The translations under genes were made by a program, and so were the position numbers. A stretch of DNA of 64,000 bases from Lineus longissimus (lineage: Eukaryota; Nemertea; Pilidiophora; Heteronemertea; Lineidae). Below, piece after piece: positions 26,401 through 38,600 of the stretch. Each line of letters begins with the position of its first letter. Position 1 is the stretch's first letter. The stretch covers positions 2,542,001 through 2,606,000 of the forward strand of contig NC_088320.1 in the NCBI RefSeq assembly GCF_910592395.1, given 5' to 3'. Under the pieces are notes generated by a model. That model saw only the letters and a list, made by a program, of their open reading frames with translations. It did no database searches and was not told where the DNA came from.

Positions 26401-29400
26401 CAATGATCAATATAACATCTTCTTTTGTAAATCAGGAGTTCGATAACCAGGTAATCGTTTCTAGAGGACAAAATCACTGAAACTGATTATTCCACTCTAA
26501 TCACTAGTTTGGTTGCCATTTGATTTTAGGGCATGGTATCCCTGTCTATCATAGTAAGTCGTACAAGGATGGCATAAGCCTTGTCAAAAAATGATGTTGT
26601 ACAATATTGTACCTCACACTGACAAAATGGAAATACAATTTATCTGACCAGTTCTGCATTATTGAGTTCTTCACAAATCCAGACAACATCGTTCACTGCA
26701 TGCTCATGTTTTATCCACAAGTGTTTTGTACTCTTGTTCACTCACAAGATGAATATCTTCACAACTACATGGTGTCCATCACACATTCTAAGAGGAGTGC
26801 AAACAAGGATGTACTCTTTTCTATCCAGCTTCACTGCATGCGCTGCAGCTGGTCCTAATCGATGTCTGTTGGAAGTCTCTTTGTTAATCTAAGACCAAGT
26901 TTCCCTGGTCAGATATTGTAAACAAAACATAAGAAAAAGAGTATTGGCAAAACTATATGGCTGCATCGTGATGGTGACTGTCACTTGGGTGTTGCAATCT
27001 TGTGACAGAGACATGACGTCAAATTTTGTCTTTTGACGTCATTTTGAGGCATACCCATGTTCCACTGATATCAAGCTGGTAAAATGGCAGTACAATTCTG
27101 TTGCTGGGTATGTTTATGTTTTTCATTCTGATGACCGTTAACTGAATGTGTTTCAGGGCCCGAGTCCTTTGTCATTTATAACTTGGGTATTGATGAGTTT
27201 CCATCTCTGCATGGCGTAAGCAAGTTGAATAGAGAGGTAGTTATCAATAATGGAAATTTAAAGATTAACAGCACAACTTGTTTCCCTGTGTTGATTTCTG
27301 TAAGAGAATGGGTAAATGAGGTAGCAGCATGCAGAAACAAACAGGAGAGTTCTTTGATTCAAAATTGAAAACAAATTGTGAGATCTCCTTTAGTTTTGTA
27401 ATGACACTCAGGTGGTACATGTTTTATTTGTTGAATGATATGCCTGTATGATTTTACCAGCATGTCCTGCAGAAAATAACACTTCAATATTGTTTGTAGT
27501 TGGTTGAAATCAAGTGACCAATGTTGAGAACTGTTTGAACTAACTCAGGATGCGTGTTAGCCACCTTTGAGCAGAATTCCATAATCGCTTTACCCCTTCT
27601 GCTACAAGGCTACTAACTGCTTGATACTGGCTGTCGGAGTGGTGCAATGTAAACATTGGCACCTGAGGTCCAGGTTTATGGATTCCCGGTCGATCCCGGT
27701 ATACTCATTTGATAGAGAGGGCAACTCTCTTTGACAGTACAGGCTTCCTCCTGGCTGCCCGGTTCGCTCCTGGCTGCCTGGTTCACTGCTGCAGTACAAA
27801 TTGCCTGAACAAATATTGTCTAAAAAGCCAGTAGTGAAGTTGGCTCACATGCTCTTTGACTGAATATGCTGAAAACGAGAAAGAAGTAGTAATGAGAGGA
27901 ATCTCTCTGCTGGCTCCTAGTTACTTGAATAATAGTGTGATACCCAATTACAGGCCAAGGGAAGGGGTCACTGAAGCGACCCCCCACAACTGGCACCCAG
28001 CTGAGACAGTCCATAGCCGCACTCATGAAGAACCTCTACTCGAAGAACCCCAACTACATCCGATGTATCAAGCCAAATGACCACAAGAGGGCGGGATTCT
28101 TTGAGGAGAGTCTCGTGCGGCATCAGGTCAGATATCTCGGGTAAGACTTGAAAATACCTAATGATCACTTGAAGACAGTTCAATGCATCAACTTGTAGGA
28201 CTGGACTGGACTGGACCAGCATGAAAGCAGAGTTCTCTCCCTTTGTTACAGCGATTTTACATAGATGGCAGCACTGTAACTCAGGTCAGCAATGCTGTAG
28301 GGGTGTCATGTTATGTACCGCTCTGCAGGTCAAGAGTAGCCAAACAGCTGATTCCAGTTTCTTTTCCAGGTTGGTAGAGAATATTCGAGTACGTCGGGCA
28401 GGATATGTGTACAGACAGGAATATGAGTTGTTCATATTCAGGTGAGTAGTTTGTAGTCTTTCTTCTGAACAGCCGGGGCAAGAGCCCATTGGGATGTGGG
28501 AAGCTGCCTGAGAATCAGTTCCAAGGCTTCACGAAAGAGTTCAACGAGAAGCGAGCTGGTTGATTTCATTTATTGATGAGAGAGGAATGCCATATTGCTC
28601 ATGAGTATACGTAATACAGTTTATATATATATTTGTTTATTGTCACCTGTACAGATACAGCCAGCCCCAGAGGGCTTATGGGACATTTTACATTTTTTTT
28701 AATATCTTCAATATGTCATAACGAGATAAGAAACAGGAATCGTCATTTCCTGTTTCTTATCTCGTAGCATTCAATGGCAAATTTGGCCACAATTTTTGAG
28801 TTCATATTTAATAATCGTCTTATCTTTTCCTCATTTTGTAGTGAATGGAAATTTGGTAATGTTCTATTGAGCATGTTGAGTTTGGCGTACATATCGGATC
28901 TTATTTGCTTGTACGCTTCACAATCGCAAAGAAAATGCATTTCAGATTCTACTGCTGTTTTATTACACATATCACATAGCCTTTTTGCCAGTTCTATCCC
29001 TCGATATCGGCCGAGTTCAATATTCAGAGGACATGATCCGTTACGGAGTCGTGCGATAGTTGATCTCTCTATGTATCGACATGTTGGTTTAACGTGATGA
29101 GATTTCTTTGTCCTTGATTACAGATATAAGATGTTATGTGATGAAACTTGGCCACACTGGCACAATGACCCCAAGGAAGGATTACAGTTGATATTTGACT
29201 CCCAAGAGATCAGTAAGGACGAGTATACGTTCGGACGGACGAAGGCCTTCATTAGAAATCCACAAACAGTAAGTTATCATATGCTTTAGCTTGTGCTATG
29301 ATGTCCAGCAGTAAAAGATCTGGCAGGAGGATCTGGAGAAGAAACTTTTGAGAACGTTGGACCGAAAGGCCACAGCTCTGTTCATGACATCCACCGACCT

Positions 29401-32400
29401 AGTAGCTACTGTCGTTGAGTGCTAAGAAGGACAGCTTGTGCTACGGGGACAATTTGGGGATGCTTCGGGGGAGAGTTTAAGACTGAGGTGTTTCTTTTTC
29501 CAGATATTCATCCTGGAGGAACGACGGAGGGAGAAGATGAACGACTTGGCGACTGTGATACAGAAAATCTGGCGAGGATACGCGTTGTGGAAGAAGTACA
29601 ACAAGATGAAGGATGCTCAGGTTGTCATATCCGCGAACTACAGAGGATATAAGGTATAAGGAACTAGAAGGGATTTGACTTTCATTTGTTTGACATCAAT
29701 TTAGCCTAACACCTGAAGGTGCCCAATGACGCCCACATTGCCGGCCGCCGATCTCACTGGAGGTGCCCGCGGTGACGCCAAAACACCCTTATTCAAATTT
29801 CGCGCGCTTAGCTACCGATCTCCTTCAGAGCACCGCCTATTATCAATCTATGAAACTTAAGGTTTCAAATGCCCAGATGATCAATGGTGGTTGTTGTAGA
29901 AGTTTTTGAGATATGTGACGATTAAGTTTGTTTTTCCTCAAGCCAGTAAATGCAAGTTGGACATTTTGATTGCTGAAATGGATCGTTTGTTTGATTCCGA
30001 TTTGGATGTACCCTATCTAATAGGAATTAGAACTCGTGAATTTAATTCTTCAGGCACGGACAGAGTTCCAGGAGAAGAAAAATGCAGCAATAGTCATAGC
30101 ATCATATGCAAGAGGCTGGCAGGTATAGTTGCACAAAATGTGGACCTTTTCGTCTTTTATGCTGCTGGTAACTTATCTATTAAGCGGTGGAAGAAATGGT
30201 GCTTGTAAACTTCATTTGAGCTTGTGTGCTTTGAACTTAGAAGCTACTTTCAAGGCCGTGTGAGTGGAGTCATCAGAGCAAATGACAATGTACCTTTCAA
30301 TGAATGTTTAACTGATTACAGTAGAACCTCCCTTAGCGGACACCTCTCTATTAAGGACAACCTCTCTATTAAGGACAACCTCTCTATTAAGGACACTAGT
30401 TTTGGTCCCAAATTGGTTGTTTCCATTCAATTTGACCTCTCTAATCAGGACACCTCTCTATTAAGGACAACACTTGTCAGTCCCGAAGGTGTCCTTAGTA
30501 GAGAGGTTCTACTGTACTTCAGAGATAATTCAACCTCTACATGTCTGGTCCAAGTCTTTCTCTTTAACCACAACCATAACACTTTCTTCAATACCTTCGA
30601 TAATTTCTTGGTTCAGATCATTGGGTTTTCTCATCAAGTGCAACATACATCATAAAGCCACCCTGCACAAACCGTCTTCAACAAGAACTGAAGATTCATA
30701 ACAAGTTGACTAGACCAAAGAAAGAATGGGCTTCCTGCAAAATTCGCTAGACCAGTGATCTGGTATGCAGATATTTTGGCAGCAGACGGCTGATAAGTGT
30801 GTTTTGCACTTGATGACCTCTATGAATGTAACTTTCCACTTCCTCTTTTTCTCAGCTTTCTGTTGCCTCGGTGCCTTTCCTTGTTGCAGTGGCCGCCTTC
30901 AGAGCCAGAATATCATTTTCTGGTGGCTTATTTGCATCATTGTCATTCCAACTTAAGAAGTTAATACCGTACTGAAATCAAGAGGGTGAAGCTAAAATAC
31001 AGGCCAAAACCCGAGGTGGTTTTTGCGGGGGGCTTGGGGCGGAATTTAATCTCCACTTGAAGATCTCAATGTACAGAGACCTAACAGTGCGTTGTTGATT
31101 TCAGTTCTATCACACCTAAAATTTAATGGGTTGTCAGCACAAAACATGGTGAAAACTCTCTTCGTTTGATCTGTTTCGACTTCTTATGCAAATGAGCCAA
31201 TCTGATGCAATGTTTTGCCAGCTCTGGTGCAGTGGCCAGATCGTAGCTTTTAAATTTTTTTCGCCCTGTCCCTTTTAACCAGTGAATATAATTCATAACT
31301 TTTTCTCTCTACAACCTTTTAACAATATAACTTTGTGGTTTTTTGAGTTAGTAAGTTGTTTTTGTTTTTGTGAGTTTTTTCCATGCCAATGAAATGTGTT
31401 GATTTTGACATTTATTATCAATAAATATTGTATCTTTAAATATTAGTGAATAATTTGAATAATTTGAACTCATGGGAGAACAAAATTTTTTCTGAAATTT
31501 TTTTTTCTGAAAAATTTCCCCTCCCCTGGAATCTCAAGTATCTTTTCACAGGCACGGCAGTTACTAAGGCAACTAAAGCTGGAGAAGAAGCAGAAGTGGG
31601 CAGTCGGCGTCATCGTGAAGTGTTTCCATGGTTGGCAGGTACGCAAGATCTTCTGTCGACATTTCCGAAAACATGCCGGACCCGTCGTGGTGAGATGTTT
31701 CAAGAATGCACTGGTGAGTACCGTATCAGTTTAACTTACTGCAGACAGTACTGTAAATCCCGGAAATGTTTGCCTGCCTTCTAATTTCAGGTTGACAGAT
31801 AATTACAATGATCTATAGCAGCGAAAATGAAAATCTAATTGAATTTAAAGTTACCTTGTTACGACTTGCTCATCTGTCACCTGATGGATCAAACGCTCAT
31901 TCGCTCCAACCTCAAGGAAAACCACATGGTCTCTTAACTCCATTCTCCAATTCCAGATCCAAAAGTATTTATACAAATTAGCTGAGAACCTGCCGTCCAT
32001 GTCCCCCCTTGACAACGTCTGGATGAAATGTCCTGCTCGCTTTAGCGAACCATCAGAACAGTTACGAGAGTTACACCACAGGTGGCGCTGTGGGAAATAC
32101 CGGGCCAAGTTCGACAAGAACGAACAGTATTCGATGAGAGAGAAAGTGACAGCTAGTGACCTGTTTAAGGACAAGAAACTCAACTATGCCAAAAGGTGAG
32201 AAGGCATATTGTGCGAGTGTTCATTCTTTTGTGACCCAAAGTTGTTGTCGAGCGTTTTCTGCTGTCGGAGGTAGTACCAGGAATTAACACATACTGATAT
32301 TGGGACGTACCAGCGAGTAAATCAGTTATTACCTTACAATATTGCCATATTTGCTGTTTCAGTGTCCCTCATGAGTTCGTTGGGGACTACGTCCAGATCC

Positions 32401-33868
32401 GCCAGAATGCCAAATGGAAACGTATCAGTATTGAAAATGATGACCAATACGTGGTCTTCGCTGACATCGTTCAGAAAATAAACAGGAAAAATGGAAAGGT
32501 ATTGTACAGGAGAATGCTGAATTCTATTTGCTTGGAGGAAGATCAGTGGTAGAGGGGTTAGAAGTTTAAGTCAACCTGCGATGGACAAGCATCCTGTCCA
32601 GGGGAAGTGAGGCTCCTAGTCGCCAAATGCTACAGACACTTGGAAAAGCTCGAGCTCTGATGGGCGTTATTAGGGCAATAGCCCAACAGACTTCAACTTG
32701 ATTCAAATAAGTGGTAAACAACAGTCTTATGTGCCACAATGAATCTTGGGTTCAACTTGAAGGTGATAGATAATGTTCAGCTGTGCCTAATTTCTGTTCC
32801 AGTTTGCACCAATCCTTGTCGTCATAACGACCAAATCCTTACTCTTGATGGATCAGCGGACAGTCGGCTTGAAATACAAGGTCCCCGTCAATGAGATTGA
32901 TAAGCTCTCTCTCAGTCCGCTCAACGATAAGCTACTCGTCATACACTTTAGAAAGGTAGGTTGTGTAGGTTTAGTCGAAACATCAGTGAAGTACCTAATT
33001 AGAGGCCTTTTGGGAACATGTAAACCTCATCGCCTGTCACTTCAATTCCCGGTTGGTTCGGTATATGTACTCAGCGGATAGAGAGGGCAACTCTCTTAGA
33101 CAGCGTCGGTTTACTCCTGGGTCTCCAGTTTCCTTCACATTACAAATCTCTCAATATTGTTTGAAGGGCTAATAATGTCCAAGTTGAGCCATCAACTCTG
33201 TTCGGCCTTGGCTACTTACCCCAAGAAGTTCAAACCCCATCAGGACCTTGACGTTCTTGCAGACATGTTCGTCACATGGCTGAATATTGAATCTTGGGGT
33301 TTTCAATCATATTTTCTGACTTTCAGAACGGGACAGGAAATCGCCTGACAGCAAAGGGAGATTTTTTCCTGAGTTGTGATCATATTTTTGAGATAGCTGC
33401 CAAGATCTACCTTGTCGTTCAGGAGCACTGCAGTAAGCCACCCGATGTACAGATTGCTACCAGGTAATAATTTGATATGATTGATAGCACTGACCTCCAT
33501 GAGAAAGAGAGATGTGATGTATGCTAAAATCACATAGCACGGACCTCCCCGAGATAGAGAGATTTGATGTATGCTAAGATTCTGTTCATCATTATTGCAT
33601 TATCATGGCAAAATAGGTTACATTTCTTAAAATTAGCATTTAAAAGCTTGGTGTCGGCCAAAATTTGGTGACGACCGTTTCATAATGCCTAAACACACTG
33701 ATTCATTGATTGATAAAAATTCGTGAATATCATTCCAGATTTCATGCACAGTTCAAGGGCAACCTCTGCGAAGTTGGCTTCAAGCCCGGAACAGATAATA
33801 TCGGCCTTGCCCCTGGACAATGTAAGATCATTCGTAAGAGTAACCGATTTGACATCCTTGAACCCTAA
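14490..33868 (+). CDS. MYO1B: Unconventional myosin-Ib (class I myosin heavy chain), complete, 24 coding exons
   Basis: Actin-based motor linking membranes to actin filaments. Exons: 14490-14618, 16913-17028, 20680-20774, 21220-21371, 21831-21894, 22224-22237, 23750-23834, 24162-24262, 24579-24726, 25021-25292, 25406-25573, 25793-25987, 26130-26244, 27954-28140, 28370-28441, 29124-29268, 29504-29653, 30054-30122, 31552-31713, 31957-32195, 32363-32498, 32803-32955, 33327-33463, 33739-33868 (TAA). They sum to 3234 nt, 1077 residues, in frame. Motor about 1-686: P-loop GESGSGKT 106-113, switch I NDNSSRF 158-164, switch [11 protein letters not shown] 384-392, actin-contact region [10 protein letters not shown] 585-594. 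IQ neck 687-813 ([10 protein letters not shown] and related repeats), where calmodulin-type light chains bind. Basic TH1 tail 814-1077 for acidic lipids; no SH3, so a short-tailed myosin. The ATG is in a strong context (ATCATGG). Vertebrate myosin-Ib is close in length and sequence; the closely related Ia could be confused with it. Confidence 0.95.
14619..20679 (+). other. Myosin introns 1 and 2
   Basis: Two large introns (14619-16912 and 17029-20679) separated by the 116-nt exon. I see no gene inside. Intron 2 has a G13 tract at 18181-18193 flanked by an about 80-bp duplication (GATGCAGTTAGTGT at 18119 and 18200), and a C-rich stretch near 18939. Large first introns often hold regulatory elements, but none is identifiable here. 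Confidence 0.7.
20817..21003 (+). mobile_element. Pogo/Tigger-like MITE, degenerate copy C
   Basis: Begins CAGTTGAACTCCCTAAGCAG after a TA at 20815-20816, with repeated 'AAGGACACCCTCTCC' units and 'TCTATTAAGGACA' towards the right, then decays before the expected CTG/TA end. It lies in myosin intron 3, about 40 bp after the donor at 20775. Confidence 0.6.
22045..22115 (+). mobile_element. tRNA-derived SINE-like relic
   Basis: The segment has an A-box-like TGGTCTACTGGTGAAGGCG followed by GTCTGCCTTGTGAAC and a B-box-like GGTGCGAGACCTC at tRNA spacing. It does not close into a good cloverleaf (acceptor and anticodon stems are mismatched), so it is more likely a SINE head than a functional tRNA gene. 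It lies in myosin intron 5. Confidence 0.35.
27640..27790. repeat. Interspersed repeat shared with 33035-33125
   Basis: This intron 13 segment and one in myosin intron 22 share the core GATAGAGAGGGCAACTCTCT followed by 'GACAG', and both continue with C/T-rich 'CTCCTGG' motifs. 'TCCCGGT' precedes each core. Two copies in one gene suggest a dispersed repeat family, possibly SINE-like. Confidence 0.5.
28721..28765. repeat. Perfect 19-bp hairpin at the LINE 3' end
   Basis: ACGAGATAAGAAACAGGAA at 28721-28739 and its exact complement at 28747-28765 are separated by 7 nt. The right arm overlaps the last codons and stop of the LINE frame, so the left arm is an inverted copy of that end. Confidence 0.9.
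28743..29098 (-). mobile_element. Non-LTR retrotransposon fragment, C-terminal coding end (antisense to the myosin)
   Basis: On the minus strand the frame reads [18 protein letters not shown], then [18 protein letters not shown] and [14 protein letters not shown], ending IRNRK and a stop near 28743. The pattern IELGRY...C..C....VE.E.HFL..C..Y..IR is the conserved C-terminal zinc-knuckle-like end of many invertebrate LINE polyproteins. Only this end is present, so the copy is 5' truncated. It fills the end of myosin intron 15; its truncated edge is about 25 bp from the acceptor of the exon at 29124. Confidence 0.7.
30319..30514 (+). mobile_element. Pogo/Tigger-like MITE, copy B
   Basis: CAGTAGAACCTCCCTTAGCG ... 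ACCTCTCTATTAAGGACA repeated three times ... GAGAGGTTCTACTG, flanked by TA at 30317-30318 and 30515-30516. It is the best-preserved copy of the family, in the opposite orientation to copy A, inside myosin intron 18 (30123-31551). Confidence 0.8.
33035..33125. repeat. Interspersed repeat, second copy (see 27640-27790)
   Basis: Carries the same GATAGAGAGGGCAACTCTCT core at about 33077-33096 with similar flanks, in the same orientation as the first copy. Confidence 0.5.
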
Positions 33869-35343
33869 GGTCAAAGGTCACGGTCATGACACATTGTGCC
33901 TAGAAAATGGAGGATTTTATTTGGTGCAAGATTTCATCATTCCAGGATTGATGTTCGGGAATATTTGCCGACTCGTGGAGTGAGAGATGCAGTCGACATT
34001 TCCCCTTCTTTGTTATGGAAAAAGTTTGTGATGTTTGTTGTTGGTAATTCTGAAAATTTGAAAGATTTGTTTGAAAATATGAGAATTGTTAAACATTTAG
34101 TGTAATTCTAGTGACAATTCAGGGAAGATTTTTCGCATTGAACATATTTGAGTTAGATATTCAAACTTGTTGATGCGGGAATATTTGTGAAATATTACCA
34201 AATTCTGTTGTGCCTCTACTGCTCGCTGTTGTTATACACACGCACAACCCACTCGCCGCCCTGGAGGAACTGGGAGGAACTAAAATTGAAAATCAAAACA
34301 TTGAAATATTTTCTGTCTAATCAGATCGTATTTCTGAAACTCTTTTGGTCAGTTCTTAAAGCAATCGGGCCATCAGCTGGTACTGTGTGACTTCTTTGCA
34401 AACACAACAGAGTCATGAAATCTTATTGGTCTAATAAGGTCACATGATGATTTGATTTCGTTGAGAGAGCGATGGGCTGATTGCTTCGTTGCCTATCAGT
34501 TCTGAACGGGTAAAGGTGATGGGCCACTTACATGTCACAGACTCCCTAGCCTGGTCGTTGGCCTACACACCAACAAGTTAGTACAACTTGAACAGTCTGA
34601 AATTACATAAGATGCCACATATTTGTTGATGAAATTGAATTTTGAATTCTGTTGTGTTTCTGAAGCAAAAGCCAAATTTTCAGGTGAATTGGTGTACAAG
34701 TTGGTGAATTTTATATCTATTGCCTGTGATTGTTATTCACATTTTGTTCTCAATTTCATGTTAAAATTGATAAGATGCAGCGCAAATTGTTATATTTTGC
34801 ACAAAAACACAATGTATAATAAGCCTTGTTTGCAACTTTCCTAAATCTTGGGAAGAAAAAATGATTTATTTGTATTCTGATTGGAGACCCTGAAATCGCT
34901 GAGTCTAAAGATGTTGTGCTTGACGTTCTCTTATGAAGCTGTACATAAAATGAAATTTCCGAATAAGGTAAAAAAAACTGTAAGTGTAAAAATTCTGTTG
35001 GTGTATTTATTCTATTGTAGTTTGTACATGTATGTAAATTTAGGCGATGTTCAGGTTTCGCATCTGCACAAGTGAAGAATTTAAGCCTCAGAAAAGCTAT
35101 GCACGAAAATCATTGAATCGTTAAATTTATTCTGTATATATGCTTTAGCATACACGCAATTGACATGACCACAAATCGAGGATATTCTCTACTGCCCTCT
35201 ATTATTCTGATCGACAGCTAAGATTACATCTGGGTCAAACTTTGACATGACAGACACACTGATTTTTAGAACAATATGGCTATTACAATTTTGTTGATGA
35301 ACAAGTTCTTGCATGAAATGTGCTCCCTGTCTTTTGCAATAAA
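33869..35343 (+). terminator. MYO1B: Myosin 3' UTR and candidate poly(A) signal
   Basis: The stretch after the TAA at 33866-33868 is AT-rich with no continuing exon. AATAAA at 35338-35343 is the candidate signal, which would give a 3' UTR of about 1.5 kb. The sequence stays UTR-like for a further kilobase or more, so a longer form is possible. Confidence 0.45.
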
Positions 35344-37134
35344 TCTACATCACGTTAAAGTCATCATGACAGTGGTTATGACTGATCTTCTCCTGTCTGT
35401 TTCGTTTTCAGGACCTGTGCTAGTTCACATTTTCTGTCCTTGCTGTATCTGGTAGGAAACATTTCATTTCACCTACTGGTGCTGTTTCAACTTTCAAATG
35501 TTGGCAATTTCTTTTTGGAGAAGTAGGTCACCATGACCTTATTTATACATGACACTAGTCAGGCCATACCAAGTCAATTGCTTAGATTTAAATGGTTTGG
35601 CCTTATCAGCAAGACCAGTGTATTGGAGGTACACATACTGTCAGTGTAACAGATTTTTCTGCCAGTTTACATTGACTCTGTAAATTTTGATTTCCGGCCA
35701 GTTATTTCGCTGCTGGTTTTTCTTATACCTCCATGGATTGGCCATATGGCTCAATGTACATCCTTTAATACTGGTATTCCAACTGCTTTAGCCACACCAA
35801 TTTAATAGCATGGATAGCGGGCAGGAGGCAATTTTTTCTTTGTTCGAGAAAGGGGAAAAGAAAATCATGTTGTGGTGTGAAATTTTTTTTCCACTGCGGA
35901 GAGAGGTGCGTCAGCTTCCCTGCTACCCAAAATTTTAAGTTGGTGTGGCCTCAGTCAGGCATATGCAGTCCAGTTGCTGGCTGTATGTATATATGAATTG
36001 CTGAATAATTTATCTTGTCAGGCATTTCTACTTACAAACAGTATTACAGCGTTTTATTTCTTGAATGTGGATCCTAGTAAAACCAGTTCTTGCACAAATG
36101 GTACGAGCATTAGGAGTTCTTTATAGTGAAACATGAGGAGGATATGGAGTTCTACAATTTTACAGTCAATATGCTCCCTCTATTTTGTTTTGTGTAAAAT
36201 CATGTGAAACATATCGCTGTACGTGTATTGGTAAAATCATTTTAAGGTAAAAAACACTAACATCTAGTAGAGTAAAGTCTAGTCCTGTAGTGAATATTAA
36301 AACTGAATGCTGCCAAATTTTCACTCCTTTTCATCTTTGCGAAAATTTCTTGAAAAAAAAAGTTCTACGATTTAGATTTCGGCAGATTACAAAATTTCCC
36401 TTTCTGTTATCTGTTTTGATCTTTTCACGGTCTTCATTTTCGCGCTTCTGGATCTTTTGCAAGATCTGAGAAAATGAAATACTTGCCAAAGATTGACTGT
36501 TTACAGTTAACATTTCCTCAAAACAGAAGACAAATGCGCTATACCAATGCCTTTAAAAATGTTGTGATGATGGCTGTTTTGATGTTAATGTTCTTTGCTC
36601 CACAGATATGCCCTTGCATATCAATGCTACTCATTTACACAATGTATATACAAAGTCACACATGTATATCTATGTTAAATAATGGGTGTCAGCAAGTCGT
36701 CTGGTTTTGTTTTCAAGATAACTTGAAAGTATTCACTTGCATTTCACTGGAGATAACAAGTAGTGGTGCTGTTCAGGTCATTTTGAAAATATGAACTGGA
36801 GGACACTCCCAGTATGGTACGTATTGTAAATTCACCCAGTGCTTTACACACCTGGAGGAGATTTACCATCTCAATTCAGTCTTTTCACTGAATAATACTC
36901 ACAAGATTATGGTCTGAATGTATATTCTCATTCTAAGAAAAATAAGTGGTGATATTGTCAAATTGTCTGGAAATTCTTTCTTTACCAGATAAACTTGGAC
37001 CATGTGCAGATTGCAAGTTTGACCCTTTAGTGGCATTTGTGTAGTCTTTGTGAATTCATGACTACTGTCATCATTTCTATCAAATTCCCTTAGTTTGATA
37101 CTGAATTACCTTCCAAAGGCATGGGAACCCAGCG

Positions 37135-37356
37135 TGAAATTGGCTTAGGCGACAGTGGCGCTGTCTCGTGGCGGAAAAAAGAACTGAAATCTTCGTCCAA
37201 ACCTTCCAGTTCCACATTCTACCGCTAGAATGTAGCACTGTCATGAAATTGGCTTAGGCGATAGGGGCGCTGTCTCGTGGCAAAACAAAGAACTGAAATC
37301 TTCTTCCAAACCTTTCAGTTCCACTTTCTACCGCTAGATTTCAGCACTGTCGCCTA
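37135..37356. repeat. 109-bp tandem duplication with 12-bp terminal inverted repeats
   Basis: TGAAATTGGCTTAGGCGA starts at 37135 and again at 37244, and the following about 100 bp are nearly identical. TAGGCGACAGTG at 37146-37157 is the exact complement of CACTGTCGCCTA at 37345-37356. Each unit has internal palindromes (GACAGTGGCGCTGTC in the first; GAACTG..CAGTTC; TTCTACCGCTAGA). It may be a small MITE that was tandemly duplicated. Confidence 0.75.
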
Positions 37357-37599
37357 TGCGCCTCCTGAAATTGATCATGCCCAAGAATAGATTTTTTGGT
37401 ATTGCCAATGACATAAGACACAGGGTGGGGCCCTTATTTGCCTGTACTACTAGTCCTGCAAATAACCTCGACAGATCTACCATTTTTATTCATTTTCTTC
37501 ATGTCTTGGACAAGATTTTAAAACATTTGACGACGGTTGTGATGATGGACTTGACAATGATGATGGACCCGACAATGGAACATTGTCTCTCTTATGGAC

Positions 37600-37600
<1 letters not shown>

Positions 37601-37635
<35 letters not shown>
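37601..37635. repeat. C35 homopolymer
   Basis: About 35 uninterrupted C on the plus strand. Poly-Pro and poly-Gly frames across it are artefacts. The exact length may be an assembly estimate. Confidence 0.9.
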
Positions 37636-38224
37636 ATTGACCATTAAGTGACCCGACCGAATCAAGTTTGATATCATGCTATCAAAGTTGGCAATTGTTT
37701 CGAATGTTTGCAGGTTTCGAAACTGAGCGCCCTACGAACGACGAACTACAAAGTACGAGTGTCTGTCGAGTCATCAAGCCTATCTGCTAATTGTTTCACT
37801 CTACACTGAACCATCTTTTATACTTGGTTGTAGGAGGTATTGGGGAAATGATAAAAAAATCGTTGATAAAAAAATTCATTTACATCGTCCTTTGGCTTAC
37901 GGAACCTGCCTAATGCTTTTCCACAGCTCGACAAACTTGCATGTACAAGTATGTATGATAAGCCAAGCCCACATTTTGACAATGCCTGTCATATTTTTGA
38001 CAATGCCTCTCATATTGATCCATTGACAGAACAAAAGGCTCTACCACGTGAGCAGGTATAACTGCTAGCCGGCCTGGCTCAAGGGGTAGAGGAGTATAAG
38101 TGCCCGAATGCTGTGACGTATTGTCTTTGGTCATGATCGGTCGCGGTTGATTTGAACGCCAGTCGGTTGGTGTGGGAGCTGTGGAGAACATCGCGGGAAC
38201 ACTTTCTCCGATTTCAAACGTAAA

Positions 38225-38600
38225 ATGCCTTCAAATTTTCCGAAACAAATCAAAACGGTTGCAGCAGAAGGTGAGGCACAGTATCTATACCTGATAAAGG
38301 TATGGGTTGGTTTCAAAGGGTTTTTATTGTAGAAATAGTCATACAATCAAGGCTGGAATGAACTGCGCAGTTCGAAATTTCAAGCCAGACATGTGTGAAT
38401 TATGTACATCACTGTACTTCATGTACATGTTCAACGGCAATTTTAATTGCCATCCCTAATCAAATACCATTTGCTCAAAGAAACTAAAGGCGCAGGTCCA
38501 AGTCATGATAGTGAAGATGGAAGTGATCATGTTAAATCTGCGAGATGCCATCACTGCTGTTCTATCCTGTGATGTGGAAATCTCCATTGAATTCATGAAG
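38225..38600 (+). CDS. Doubtful two-exon coding fragment of unknown function
   Basis: A frame from ATG 38225 to 38299 (MPSNFPKQIKTVAAEGEAQY...) ends at a GTATGG donor. A second open stretch, 38496-38600, begins after CGCAG and ends at a GTTTGT donor, in the same phase (VQVMIVKMEVIMLNLRDAIT...). Joined they give 60 residues without a stop, rich in hydrophobic and charged residues, with no domain I recognise. The acceptor at 38495 has a poor pyrimidine tract and no third exon joins in frame. It lies about 1 kb upstream of the MULE fragment and could be a relic of the same element or of a domesticated gene, or chance. Confidence 0.2.

Noticed and set aside
31639-31713. Ending the myosin IQ exon at 31638 (GTACGC donor)
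   Set aside because: The frame continues with neck-like residues ([14 protein letters not shown]) to a stronger GTGAGT donor at 31714, so the longer exon was kept as the main form.
37356-37677. Poly-Pro and poly-Gly frames
   Set aside because: They are translations of the C35 tract.
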